Part shown: positions 19,458 through 28,044 of the stretch, in pieces
Layout: the number at the start of each line of letters is the position of its first letter
Numbering within the stretch: the stretch's first letter is position 1
Source: Parafrankia irregularis
Lineage (GTDB): Bacteria; Actinomycetota; Actinomycetes; Frankiales; Frankiaceae
Length of the DNA: 64,000 nucleotides
NCBI RefSeq assembly: GCF_001536285.1
Contig: NZ_FAOZ01000035.1
Location: forward strand, 17,145 to 81,144
Direction: 5' to 3'
Notes under the pieces: model-generated
Told to the model about the DNA's origin: nothing
The model's database searches: none
What the model saw: the letters and a program-made list of their open reading frames with translations, nothing else
Made by a program: the position numbers and the translations under genes

Positions 19458-19498
19458 GCTAACACTGTTAGCCGATGTCTGAAGCTAACAGCGTTAGC
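19458..19498. promoter_or_regulatory. Double palindromic TetR-type operator
   Basis: Two 15-bp palindromes, GCTAACACTGTTAGC (19458-19472) and GCTAACAGCGTTAGC (19484-19498), share the GCTAACA/GTTAGC half-sites and are 26 bp centre to centre. They lie 40-80 bp upstream of the nitroreductase-tetR operon and fit binding of two TetR dimers on the same side of the helix. Confidence 0.85.
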
Positions 19499-19598
19499 CG
19501 CCTGGGTGTCAACCCCTTCGGGCCCGATCGTTGTGACTTTCCCCGTGAGCTCTGCTACCTGCCGAGCCCGGGTCCGCGGGAGGCGGGGATACGGCCGC

Positions 19599-19811
19599 TC
19601 AGGTCACCGGCCGCAGGCTCATCGGCCCGTAGACGCGGGTACCCGACTCCATCAGGCTCACCTGCGTCACCCCCTTGTCCAGCAGGTCGCGCCACAGCTC
19701 GCCGATCCACGTCTCGGCGTCGCCCTGGCTCGTGAACGACTCCGATCCGTTCGCACCGTCCACCGCGACGACCGAGCCGTCCTCTGCCTCGTACCGCCAA
19801 GTCCAGCTCAC
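19599..19811 (-). CDS. Small conserved hypothetical protein
   Basis: A 70-residue soluble protein (SWTWRYEAEDGSVVAVDGAN onward) with an alternating beta pattern, a SFTSQGDAETWIGELWRDL helix and VTQVSLMESGTRVYGPMSL. It resembles small uncharacterised actinobacterial proteins. GTG 19811 is preceded by a GGAAGGA-like sequence. No catalytic motif is visible. It is single, between the operator of the nitroreductase operon and the cob region. Confidence 0.65.
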   Translation of the reverse strand: MSWTWRYEAEDGSVVAVDGANGSESFTSQGDAETWIGELWRDLLDKGVTQVSLMESGTRVYGPMSLRPVT

Positions 19812-20149
19812 GGTCCACGTCCTTCCCGACGTCCGGCGGCGTCGACCGCCCGGCCGGGGCCACCACAGACCCCGGGAGATGCCCATTACCCCATCCAAGC
19901 GCGCGCGACCCGCGGATGAGTGCCACATGCCACGTGCACGCCACGGACGCTCCGTGCACCTTCGGCCCGCGGCGACCGATGCTCCTTCGGACAAGAGCGG
20001 CATCAGTGGCCCGTGGGTCGGTAACGTCGGTTCCGGCCGCGCCCCGACGCGCGCGGCCCCGGCCCGGTGCCGGCTCCACCGAGTGAGACCACACGGTTCG
20101 AGCCCGAAGCAGTTCAGCTCGTCAGAGATCGTCAGAGAGGATGGCAGCA

Positions 20150-20326
20150 GTGACTCCCGCCTACACCGCCGCGGCGGTACTCGCCGAGACAGCCGAGCAC
20201 CACGAGGGGGGCATGGTGTGGTGGGCCGCCGCCCTGCTCACCTTCGGCGCGATCGCCGCGCTCGCCGTGGTCCTGACCCTGATGACGCTCTGGGAGCGCA
20301 AGCGCCACCCGCACGCCCACCACTGA
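20150..20326 (+). CDS. Small single-helix membrane protein
   Basis: A 58-residue protein (from GTG 20150; ATG 20141 would give 61) with one membrane helix MVWWAAALLTFGAIAALAVVL and a His-rich tail (ERKRHPHAHH). The GTG has AGAGGA at proper spacing, whereas the ATG touches that sequence. The gene ends 35 bp before the PhnP-CobU fusion gene and is probably co-transcribed. The His-rich end might bind metal, but nothing proves it. Confidence 0.6.
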   Translation: MTPAYTAAAVLAETAEHHEGGMVWWAAALLTFGAIAALAVVLTLMTLWERKRHPHAHH

Positions 20327-20361
20327 TCACCGCCGATCACCGACGAAGGGCCAGGGGCGCG

Positions 20362-21858
20362 GTGCGGCTCACCCTGCTGGGAACGGGTTCGGCCGACGGA
20401 TGGCCGAACCCGTGGTGCGAGTGCGCCTCCTGCGCGTGGGCCCGCACGCATCAGCCACGTGGCCAGAGCGCCGTCCTCGTCGACGATCGTCTCCTGATCG
20501 ACTTCGGGCCGGACGTCCCCCGCGCCGCGGCGCGGTTCGGGGTGAGCCTCGCGGGCCTGCGCCACCTCCTGGTGGGGCATGCCCATCCGGACCACCTCGG
20601 CCCGGAGGCACTGATGTGGCGCTCCTGGTCCACCGTCGCGGACCAGCCGCTCGACGTGCTGGCTCCCCCCGCGGCGCTGGAGGTCTGCCGGGCCTTCATC
20701 CGCCGCTGGGAGAGCCGGGAACCCGGCGCTGACGGTTCGCCGCTTCGCCTGCTGACCGCCACCGCCGGCGAGCCCGTCGAACTCGGCCGGGGGGACGAGC
20801 CGCGCTACCTGGTGCGTCCGGTGGCCGCCCGGCACGGCGACGCCGACATCGGGCCGGCGGTGCTCTTCGACGTCACCACCCCGGACGGATCACGGCTGCT
20901 GTACGGCTGCGACACCGCAGCGCCGCTGCCGCCACAGACACTGACCGCGCTCGCCGGCCGTGCGTTCGACGTCGTGCTGCTGGAGGAGAACAACGGCGAC
21001 CGCCCCGGGTTCGGCGAGCACCTGGACCTGCCCTCGTTCGCCCGGCTCGTCGCCGAGCTGCGCGAGCTCGGGGCCGTCGTCGAGTCCACCAGGGTGCTCG
21101 CCGTCCATCTGAGCCACCGCAACCCGCCCGGCGACGAGCTGGCGCGGCGGCTGCACGACCTCGGTGCCGAGGCCCCACCCGACGGCACCATCCTGGACGT
21201 CCCACCACGCGCACCCTCGAGGGCGCCGTCGAAGGCCTCCCTGGGGACGGACCCGCCGCGACCCTCGGCGCCGGCGGACCAGCCAGCGGACCGCGCGGCG
21301 GACCGGCCAGCGGACCGCGCGGCGCCACCGGCACCGCCGCGGCGGGTCCTGGTCACCGGTGGCACCCGGTCGGGCAAGTCCGCGCACGCCGAGCATCGGC
21401 TGCTCGCCGAGCCGGACGTCCTCTACGTCGCCACCGGCCGGCCCGCGGACGGATCCGACCCCGACTGGGCGGCCCGGATCCAGGCCCACCGCGACCGCCG
21501 ACCGCCGGGCTGGCGCACCGTGGAGACCCTCGATCTCGAGCCGCTGCTGCGCGCGCCCGGCCCCGCGCTGCTCATCGACAGCATCTCGCTGTGGGTGGCC
21601 GCGCGACTGGATGAGGACGAACCGGACTTCGGCGCGTCCGTGCACGGCCTGGTCGAGGCATGGCGTGAGGCGCGACGTCGCGTGGTGGCGGTGACGGACG
21701 AGGCCGGCTCGGGCCCGGTGGCGCCTACCGCGGTGGGGCGCCGGTTCGTCGACCGCCTCGGCGAGGTCAACGCCCGGCTCGCGGCCGAGGCGGACGAGGT
21801 CTGGCTGTCCGTGGCCGGCCTGCCCGTCCGGCTGCGCCCCGCCGAACCCGCCAGCTGA
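20362..21858 (+). CDS. PhnP-like metallo-beta-lactamase domain fused to CobU
   Basis: A two-domain protein of 498 residues. Residues 1 to about 265 form a metallo-hydrolase: LTLLGTGSADGWPNPWCECA resembles the PhnP opening with its Cys-x-Cys-xx-Cys site, and HAHPDHLG is the HxHxDH metal motif. A Pro/Ala/Asp linker with PADRAAD repeats follows. The C-terminal part, from about residue 325, is CobU, with the P-loop GGTRSGKSAHAE and LLIDSISLWVAARLDE, which phosphorylates adenosylcobinamide and adds GMP. CobT and CobS are nearby. The GTG start fits the first strand of the hydrolase domain. Confidence 0.9.
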   Translation: MRLTLLGTGSADGWPNPWCECASCAWARTHQPRGQSAVLVDDRLLIDFGPDVPRAAARFGVSLAGLRHLLVGHAHPDHLGPEALMWRSWSTVADQPLDVLAPPAALEVCRAFIRRWESREPGADGSPLRLLTATAGEPVELGRGDEPRYLVRPVAARHGDADIGPAVLFDVTTPDGSRLLYGCDTAAPLPPQTLTALAGRAFDVVLLEENNGDRPGFGEHLDLPSFARLVAELRELGAVVESTRVLAVHLSHRNPPGDELARRLHDLGAEAPPDGTILDVPPRAPSRAPSKASLGTDPPRPSAPADQPADRAADRPADRAAPPAPPRRVLVTGGTRSGKSAHAEHRLLAEPDVLYVATGRPADGSDPDWAARIQAHRDRRPPGWRTVETLDLEPLLRAPGPALLIDSISLWVAARLDEDEPDFGASVHGLVEAWREARRRVVAVTDEAGSGPVAPTAVGRRFVDRLGEVNARLAAEADEVWLSVAGLPVRLRPAEPAS

Positions 21859-21957
21859 CCAGGCCGGCCGGAGGCAGGCCGGTCGGTCGGTCGGAGGCCG
21901 GCACAGCACGCGGGCGCGGCCCGCGGGATCTCGGCGGCCTCCGTGGCCTCAGCGGCG

Positions 21958-24267
21958 TCAGTCGTGCAGGAACGAGTACAGGTACAGCCCGGACGAGCCG
22001 GCCACCACCAGGCCGGTGCCGTCGGGCAGCCAGGCGCAGCCGCGGGCCGTGCCCTCGAACCGCATCATCGCGCCGCAGGTCCACGTCCGCGGGTCCCAGA
22101 TCCGCACCGACCCGTCGCCACCCGCGCTGGCCAGCCACGACCCGTCCGGGGCGAAGCTCACCTCCCGGACGGCCTGCGTGTGGCCCTCGAGCACGGTCAG
22201 CGCCCGGCCGGTCGCGACGTCCCAGATCCGCACGGTGTGGTCCTGCCCGGCGGAGGCCAGCAGCCGGCCGGCCGCATCGGTCGCGAGCCCGAACACCGGC
22301 CCGTGGTGGCCGCGCAGCACCGCCCGCTGCTCGAGGGTCACCACATCCCACACCCGCACGGTCGCGTCGTCGGCGCCGGAGGCGAGCCACGTCCCGTCCG
22401 GGCCGGCGACGCAGGCCGGCACCCGCGCGGTGTGGCCGGTGAAGGTCGCCATCCACTCGCCGGACTCGGCGTCCCAGAGCCGCACCGAGTCGTCCTCGCA
22501 GCCGCCCGCGACCCAGGTGCCGTCCGCGGCCACGGCGAAGCCGAGGATCGCCACGTCCGCGGTGAGCACCGCCCGCACCGTCCCGGTGGCCGGCTCCCAG
22601 AGCCGCAGCGCGTTCGGCTGGGCCGGCACGACGGCCCAGCCCCCGTCGGGGCTGCTGCGGCACCCCCGGGCCGGGCCAGGCAGACCCGCCAGCGCCGCGC
22701 CCGGCTCGCCGGTCGCGAGATCCCACGCCGTGACGGTTCCATCGTCGCTGGACGACACGACATAGCCCGCGGCACCCGCGGCGGATGCGTCGAGGCCGGG
22801 CGCGGCGGAGCGCACGACGACGGAGCACCCCCGGGTGCCCTCGTTGCGTTCCGCGGTCGGCACCCGGGGCAGCTCCCCCCTGGTGCTCCAGAGCCGGATC
22901 GTGCCGTAACGGCCGCCTGAGGCGATCCAGGAGCCGTCCGGGGCGACGACGCAGGCCCGGGTGCCGACCGCCCCGGTCAGCTCGGCTCGCTGGGTACCGT
23001 CGCCGGGGTCGCGCACCGCGATCACATCCCCTTCCGGCGCGACGGCGAAGGAGCCGTCCGGCGACAGGGCACAGGCGTGCACGGGACGCCCGTTGTCGCC
23101 GATCGTGGCGACCTGTCGGCCGGTGACCGTGTCCCACCGGCGCAGCGTGCCGTCCTCCCCGGCCGACACCAGCCAGGAGCCGTCCGGGCCGTAGGCCAGC
23201 GCGAGCACCGGCCCGAGGTGACCGGGCAGGCGGCTGCCGGCGGCGCCGGTGCGCAGGTCGACCAGCCAGATGGCTCCGTCGTCACCGGCGACGACGACCG
23301 TCGTCGGGTCCGGGCCGACCGCGCAGCAACGCAACGGTCCCACCGCCACCGGCACGGTCAGCTTCGGGCTGCCCGTGGCGACATCCCAGGTCCGCAGCGT
23401 GCCGTCGGAGCCGACCGCCACCACCGAGCGGCCGTCGAGGCTCACCGCGACGCCGTTCACCGGGCCCCGGTGGCCGCGCAGGACGAGGCGGGCGGGGCAC
23501 CCCGCACCGACCATCCCGTCCACCTCCGCCACCTCGGCCGCGCGGTGCGCGCCGGATGCCCGGGATCCCTCGTCCGGGACGTCCCAGATCCGCACGGTGC
23601 CGTCCAGGCCCGCGGAGGCCAGCCAGCCGCCGTCCGGGGCGATGGCACAGCTCAGCACGTTGCCCGTGTGCCCGGTGAACATCGACCGCGCGATGCCCGT
23701 GCCGACCGTCCAGGTCCGCAGCGTCCCGTCCATCCCTGCCGAGGCCAGCCAGGAGCCGTCGGGTGCGACGGCCAGCGCGTGCACCTGCCCGCGGTGGCCG
23801 GCCAGCACCCGCCGCAGCGCCGGGTGTGGCTGGTCGGGCAGCGGCCACCGGTTGACCAGCCGCGGACCGGCGAGCTCACGGGCCAGCGCCGCCCGCGCCG
23901 GCTCCAGTGCGCGGACGCCGTCCAGCCGGCTCAGCACAATCGCGCCGAGCGCTCCGGCCGGCGTGGTCGGGGCGAGTAGATGCGCGTTCTGCCCGAGCGC
24001 CCGGGCCAGTGCGGGGGCGAACTCCCCGCACAGCTCGTCGACCTCGTCGCGGTCCAGCTCACCCGTGGCGGACCAGTAGGCCGCCAGAACGTCCCGCCCG
24101 ATCGCGGCATCCTCGCCGACCACCGCGCGCTCCAGGTACCGCCGCAGGTCCTCGCCGGTCAGCCGGCCGAGGCCCCCCGCCAAGACGGTCGGCTGACCGG
24201 GCGGCGGGGCGGCAGACACATCCGGCAAATTACCGGAACACCCTGCGCCCGGCGGGCCGGACGACAC
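21958..24267 (-). CDS. 14-repeat WD40 protein
   Basis: A 769-residue protein with about 145 residues of helical, acidic N-terminal sequence (LTGEDLRRYLERAVVGED, YWSATGELDRDEVDELCGEF) and then about fourteen WD40 repeats, enough for two seven-bladed propellers. Many blades carry APDGSWLASAG and end in RIWD/RLWD; blades 4, 6, 8 and 9 are degenerate. No kinase, NTPase or signal sequence was seen, so this is probably a cytoplasmic scaffold. The GTG start at 24267 is tentative; a GTG about 48 bp further in is possible. It lies antisense between cobU and cobT and may have been inserted there. Confidence 0.85.
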   Translation of the reverse strand: MSSGPPGAGCSGNLPDVSAAPPPGQPTVLAGGLGRLTGEDLRRYLERAVVGEDAAIGRDVLAAYWSATGELDRDEVDELCGEFAPALARALGQNAHLLAPTTPAGALGAIVLSRLDGVRALEPARAALARELAGPRLVNRWPLPDQPHPALRRVLAGHRGQVHALAVAPDGSWLASAGMDGTLRTWTVGTGIARSMFTGHTGNVLSCAIAPDGGWLASAGLDGTVRIWDVPDEGSRASGAHRAAEVAEVDGMVGAGCPARLVLRGHRGPVNGVAVSLDGRSVVAVGSDGTLRTWDVATGSPKLTVPVAVGPLRCCAVGPDPTTVVVAGDDGAIWLVDLRTGAAGSRLPGHLGPVLALAYGPDGSWLVSAGEDGTLRRWDTVTGRQVATIGDNGRPVHACALSPDGSFAVAPEGDVIAVRDPGDGTQRAELTGAVGTRACVVAPDGSWIASGGRYGTIRLWSTRGELPRVPTAERNEGTRGCSVVVRSAAPGLDASAAGAAGYVVSSSDDGTVTAWDLATGEPGAALAGLPGPARGCRSSPDGGWAVVPAQPNALRLWEPATGTVRAVLTADVAILGFAVAADGTWVAGGCEDDSVRLWDAESGEWMATFTGHTARVPACVAGPDGTWLASGADDATVRVWDVVTLEQRAVLRGHHGPVFGLATDAAGRLLASAGQDHTVRIWDVATGRALTVLEGHTQAVREVSFAPDGSWLASAGGDGSVRIWDPRTWTCGAMMRFEGTARGCAWLPDGTGLVVAGSSGLYLYSFLHD

Positions 24268-24350
24268 AGTGGGACCACCTGCGTACGCGGACCGGTCCCG
24301 GCACCTGGCCGGGGGTCGGATGAAGGTGGCCCATCAGGTAATAAGGACCT

Positions 24351-25553
24351 GTGGACATCACTCCGGCCGGATCCGCCCCGCAGCCGCCGACCTCGACCAC
24401 CTTTCCGGACGTACCGGAACTCGACCAGGAGGCCATGGCGGCCGCGCGCAGGCGCCACGGCATCCTCACCAAGCCGCCGGGCGCGCTCGGCCGCCTCGAG
24501 GACCTGTCGATCTGGCTCGCGGGCGTGCAGGGCACCTGCCCACCCCGGCCACCCGGCCGCATCCGGGTGATCGTCATCGCCGGTGATCACGGCATCGCGG
24601 CCGCCGGGGTGTCGGCGTTCCCGTCGGAGGTCACGGCGCAGATGGTGGCGAACTTCGCCGCCGGCGGCGCGGCCGTCAACGTGCTGGCGCGCCAGGTCGG
24701 CGCGTCGGTCCGGGTGGTGGACGTCGCCGTCGACACACCGGAGCCGACCGCCCCGGGCGGCGTCGACGGCACAGCACCACCCGAGCGGTACCGGATCCGC
24801 CGCGCGAGCGGGCGGATCGACCAGGATGACGCGCTCACCTCGGCCGAGGTCTCCGCGGCGTTCGCCGTGGGCCGGCTGATCGCGGACGAGGAGATCGACG
24901 CCGGCGCGGATCTGCTCATCCCCGGTGAGATGGGTATCGGCAACACCACCGCGGCGGCGGCGGTGATCGGCACCCTGCTCGACCTGGAGCCGGCCGAGGT
25001 GGTCGGGCGCGGAACCGGCATCGACGACCAGCGATGGATGATCAAGGTTGCCGCGATCCGGGACGCGATGCGGCGCGCCCGGCACGCCGGCAACGCGCTG
25101 TCGGTGCTGCGGGTCGCTGGTGGGGCGGATCTCGCCGCGCTCGCCGGTCTCCTCGTCCAGGCCGGGGTCCGGCGCACACCGGTCGTCCTCGACGGAGTGA
25201 TCGTCTGCGCGGCGGCGCTGGCCGCCGAGACCATCGTCCCGGGCGCGCGGCAGTGGTGGATCGCCGGCAGCCGCTCCCCCGAGCCGGCGCAGCGGTTCGT
25301 CCTCAACCGGCTCGGGCTCGAGCCGCTCGTGGACGCCGGACTGCGCCTCGGTGAGGGCACCGGCGCCCTGCTCGCCGTGCCGATGCTGCTGGCGGCGCAG
25401 CGCACCCTCGCCGAGATGGCGACCTTCGACCAGGCCGGCGTCAGCAGCGGGAAGAACGACCCGTCCGACCCTGCCCCCAGCGAAAGCGAGGGCGACGGCG
25501 AGGGCTCGGGGGACGGTCCGGCCGCCGACGGCACCAGCACCGACGCCCCGTGA
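24351..25553 (+). CDS. cobT: Nicotinate-nucleotide:dimethylbenzimidazole phosphoribosyltransferase (CobT)
   Basis: Makes alpha-ribazole phosphate for the lower ligand of cobalamin. The 400-residue protein contains VIAGDHGIAAAGVSAFPSEV, GEMGIGNTTAAAAV and the C-terminal GLRLGEGTGALLA, whose Glu is the catalytic base. It is longer than typical (about 350) because of an acidic, Ser/Asp/Gly-rich tail after TFDQAGVSSGK. The GTG start at 24351 is followed by MAAARRRHG-type family sequence. Its stop overlaps the cobS GTG (GTGA), so they are coupled. Confidence 0.95.
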   Translation: MDITPAGSAPQPPTSTTFPDVPELDQEAMAAARRRHGILTKPPGALGRLEDLSIWLAGVQGTCPPRPPGRIRVIVIAGDHGIAAAGVSAFPSEVTAQMVANFAAGGAAVNVLARQVGASVRVVDVAVDTPEPTAPGGVDGTAPPERYRIRRASGRIDQDDALTSAEVSAAFAVGRLIADEEIDAGADLLIPGEMGIGNTTAAAAVIGTLLDLEPAEVVGRGTGIDDQRWMIKVAAIRDAMRRARHAGNALSVLRVAGGADLAALAGLLVQAGVRRTPVVLDGVIVCAAALAAETIVPGARQWWIAGSRSPEPAQRFVLNRLGLEPLVDAGLRLGEGTGALLAVPMLLAAQRTLAEMATFDQAGVSSGKNDPSDPAPSESEGDGEGSGDGPAADGTSTDAP

Positions 25554-26389
25554 CCGCCCCGGTGATCGGGGTGCGTGCGGCCGTCACCCTGCTCACCGTG
25601 GTGCCGATCCGCGGCCCCGAGCGCCTGGACCGCACCACGGCCAGGCGCGCCATGCTGGCGGCTCCAGCGGTCGGGTTCGCGCTCGGCTTCGTCTGCGCCC
25701 TGGTGGTGCTGGGTCTGCGGGTCATGACGAAGCCACCGGGCGAACGCCCGCAGACGCTGCTTCCCGCAGTCGTCGGCCTCGCGCTGATCGCGCTGCTCAC
25801 CCGCGGCCTGCACCTGGACGGGCTGGCGGACGTGGCCGACTCGTTCGGCGTCCGCGGCGGCCGTGACCGGATGCTCGCCGTCATGCGGGAGTCGACCATC
25901 GGTGCCTTCGGCGCGATCACCGTGCTGTTCGTGGTGCTCATCCAGGTCTCGGCGCTGAGCGTCGCGATCAGCGCGCACCGGGGCACCGTGTCGATCCTGG
26001 TCGCGGCGATGACCAGCCGGCTCGCCGCGACCTGGTCCTGCGTCGAGCGGACACCGGCGGCCCGGCCGGACGGCCTCGGCGCGCTGGTCGCGGGCACGGT
26101 GCGCCGCCGCGACGCGACAGCGGCCACCGCCGGTGTGCTGCTGGTGGCCGCGCTGGCCGGGCGGTTCGACTTCCACGGTGGCGACGACGGCAGGGCCGTC
26201 CGCGCGGTGGTGGCCGTGGTGGTCGGGCTCGCCGCGGCGTTGCTGGTCCGCCACCGCCTCGTCCGCCGCTTCGGTGGCATCACCGGCGACACGCTCGGCG
26301 CGACGATCGAGATCACCCTCATGGTCTGCCTGCTGACGATGGCCATGACGATCCCGACGTCGATCCTGCGGTTCCTCGGCCTCGCCTGA
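25550..26389 (+). CDS. cobS: Adenosylcobinamide-GDP ribazoletransferase (CobS)
   Basis: Membrane enzyme that joins adenosylcobinamide-GDP and alpha-ribazole (phosphate) to finish cobalamin. The 279-residue protein has the signature LTRGLHLDGLADVADSFG with its metal-binding aspartates, RDRMLAVMRESTIGAFG and the late GGITGDTLGATIEI. About six hydrophobic helices are spread through it. It is the last gene of the cobT-cobS pair and is followed by a hairpin repeat and the convergent gcvT. Confidence 0.95.
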   Translation: MTAPVIGVRAAVTLLTVVPIRGPERLDRTTARRAMLAAPAVGFALGFVCALVVLGLRVMTKPPGERPQTLLPAVVGLALIALLTRGLHLDGLADVADSFGVRGGRDRMLAVMRESTIGAFGAITVLFVVLIQVSALSVAISAHRGTVSILVAAMTSRLAATWSCVERTPAARPDGLGALVAGTVRRRDATAATAGVLLVAALAGRFDFHGGDDGRAVRAVVAVVVGLAAALLVRHRLVRRFGGITGDTLGATIEITLMVCLLTMAMTIPTSILRFLGLA

Positions 26390-26527
26390 TCCGCAAACCG
26401 CCCAGGCCCCGGCCCTCGACCCGCCACCCGCCAGGACCCCGCATCGCCGCAGCGCCGCATCGCCGCAGCGCGCCAGCAATTCACCACAAAAGACGCGAAG
26501 TGTCCGCAGGACCACCTGACGATCGAC

Positions 26528-26575
26528 AAACGTTGAGGGTTTCGGTCGTTCCAGCAGCCAGAATCCTCAACGTTT
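26528..26575. repeat. Intergenic hairpin, copy 2 of the conserved-core repeat
   Basis: AAACGTTGAG (26528-26537) pairs with CTCAACGTTT (26566-26575). Between them is a 28-nt core matching that of the 7714-7767 hairpin at 23 of 28 positions (right half 13 of 14). It lies between convergent cobS and gcvT. The gap also has a 16-bp direct repeat (26441-26472). Confidence 0.85.
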
Positions 26576-26600
26576 ACCCGTCAGCAACGCCGACGCGAAG

Positions 26601-27716
26601 CTAGCGCGGGGAGGCGGAGACGAACGGGGGGCGGACAACCGTCATCGACGAGACGCGGCCGCGGACGTCCACCGTCACGGTGTCGCCCGCGGTCACCGAC
26701 CGGTCGAGCAGGGCGAGGCCGATGCCCTGGCGCAGCGTCGGCGAGAACGTGCCGCTGGTGACCTCGCCGACCTCGGCGCCACCGGCACCGGTCACCCGCA
26801 TGTGCGGGCGCGGGATGCCGCGGTCGTTCGAGCGCAGGCCCCACAGCGAGCGGGCCGCGCCGGCCGCACGCTCGGCGAGCAGCGCCTCCCGGCCCCAGAA
26901 GGCCGGCTTGTCCCAGCCGACCGCCCAGCCGGAACGGGCCTGCACGGGCGAGATCGACAGCGACAGGTCCTGGCCGTGCAGCGGGTAGCCCATCTCGGTC
27001 CGCAGCGTGTCGCGGGCACCGAGGCCACACGCAAGACCACCGACGCCGGCCGCCGCCGCCAGCACCTCGTCCCAGAGCGGCACCGCGTCCTCCCAGCGGG
27101 GCAGCAGCTCGAAACCGATCTCGCCGGTGTAGCCCGAGCGGCAGACGACGACCGGCCGGCCCTTCCAGTCGGCGTCGGCGAAGCTCATGTAGGCGCCGTC
27201 GGCCGGCAGGCCCAGCGCGGCGAGGACCTGGACCGACGCCGGGCCCTGCACGGCGAGGACGGCGTAGTCGGTGTGCAGATCCGTCACCGCCACCCCTGAC
27301 GGCGCGGCCGCGGCCAGCCGCCGGACGACCTCGGCGGTGTTCGCGGCGTTCGGGACCAGGAACACGTCGTCATCGGCGTAGAAGTAGGCGATGAGGTCGT
27401 CGACGACACCGCCGGTCTCGTCGCAGCACAACGTGTACTGCGCCTGACCGGGACCGATCCGGCGCAGGTCGTTGGTCAGGCACGAGTTGACGAAGTCCAC
27501 CGCGCCGGCGCCGCGCACACGGGCCTTGCCCAGATGGCTGACGTCGAAGACACCGACCGCGGAACGCACGGCGGCGTGCTCGGCCAGCACCCCACGGCCC
27601 GCGTACTCGATCGGCATCTCCCACCCGCCGAAGCCGGCCGTCTTCGCGCCCAGCTCGATGTGCCGCTCGTACAGCGGGGACCGGCGCAGCTCTGTCCTTC
27701 CGGCAGCCTCTGTCAT
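26601..27716 (-). CDS. gcvT: Aminomethyltransferase (glycine cleavage T protein, GcvT)
   Basis: Tetrahydrofolate-dependent subunit of the glycine cleavage system that releases ammonia from the aminomethyl-lipoyl H protein. The 371-residue protein has the family opening ([20 protein letters not shown]), [12 protein letters not shown], the [13 protein letters not shown] substrate-site segment and the late [17 protein letters not shown] region. Length is normal. No gcvH or gcvP is in the window. The start ATG lies 29 bp from a 22-bp tandem repeat array. Confidence 0.96.
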   Translation of the reverse strand: MTEAAGRTELRRSPLYERHIELGAKTAGFGGWEMPIEYAGRGVLAEHAAVRSAVGVFDVSHLGKARVRGAGAVDFVNSCLTNDLRRIGPGQAQYTLCCDETGGVVDDLIAYFYADDDVFLVPNAANTAEVVRRLAAAAPSGVAVTDLHTDYAVLAVQGPASVQVLAALGLPADGAYMSFADADWKGRPVVVCRSGYTGEIGFELLPRWEDAVPLWDEVLAAAAGVGGLACGLGARDTLRTEMGYPLHGQDLSLSISPVQARSGWAVGWDKPAFWGREALLAERAAGAARSLWGLRSNDRGIPRPHMRVTGAGGAEVGEVTSGTFSPTLRQGIGLALLDRSVTAGDTVTVDVRGRVSSMTVVRPPFVSASPR

Positions 27717-27745
27717 GCCGGCAGCGTAGCGGTCCGGTGGGCTCC

Positions 27746-27877
27746 GCCGTTGCCGACGGCGGCCCCCGCCGTTGCCGAGGGCGGCTCCCGCCGTTGCCGA
27801 CGGCGGCTCCCGCCGTTGCCGAGGGCGGCTCCCGCCGTTGCCGACGGCGGCTCCCGCCGTTGCCGAGGGCGGCTGCC
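27746..27877. repeat. Tandem array of six 22-bp units
   Basis: Six units of GCCGTTGCCGAsGGCGGCTCCC run head to tail between the divergent gcvT and pepA genes. Units alternate between GAC and GAG at the s position, giving a 44-bp higher-order period. The GAC units contain the palindrome GCCGT-TGCCG-ACGGC. Because 22 is not a multiple of three, no frame is conserved, so it is not coding. It looks like a variable-number tandem repeat. Confidence 0.92.
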
Positions 27878-28044
27878 TCGACCGACCGCCGCACCCCCGA
27901 CCCGATGTCCGTCATGCCCCGGCAACAGGCCCGTCACGGCCTGGCAACCGGCCTGTCACAGCCCGCACCGCGGGTCGCACCCGCCGCCACACACCTGCCA
28001 CCGCCACGAGGGGCACTGCCAGGCGGGCCCAATACGCTCAGGCC

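Noticed and set aside
24240..24350. Cobalamin riboswitch upstream of cobT
   Set aside because: No B12-box or GCCACTG-like core could be found in the short divergent gap, nor upstream of the CobU fusion.
27717..27745. Glycine riboswitch upstream of gcvT
   Set aside because: The unique leader before the repeat array is too short, and no aptamer pattern was seen.
27746..27877. CRISPR array
   Set aside because: Units are contiguous with no spacers and differ only at one position, so this is a simple tandem repeat.
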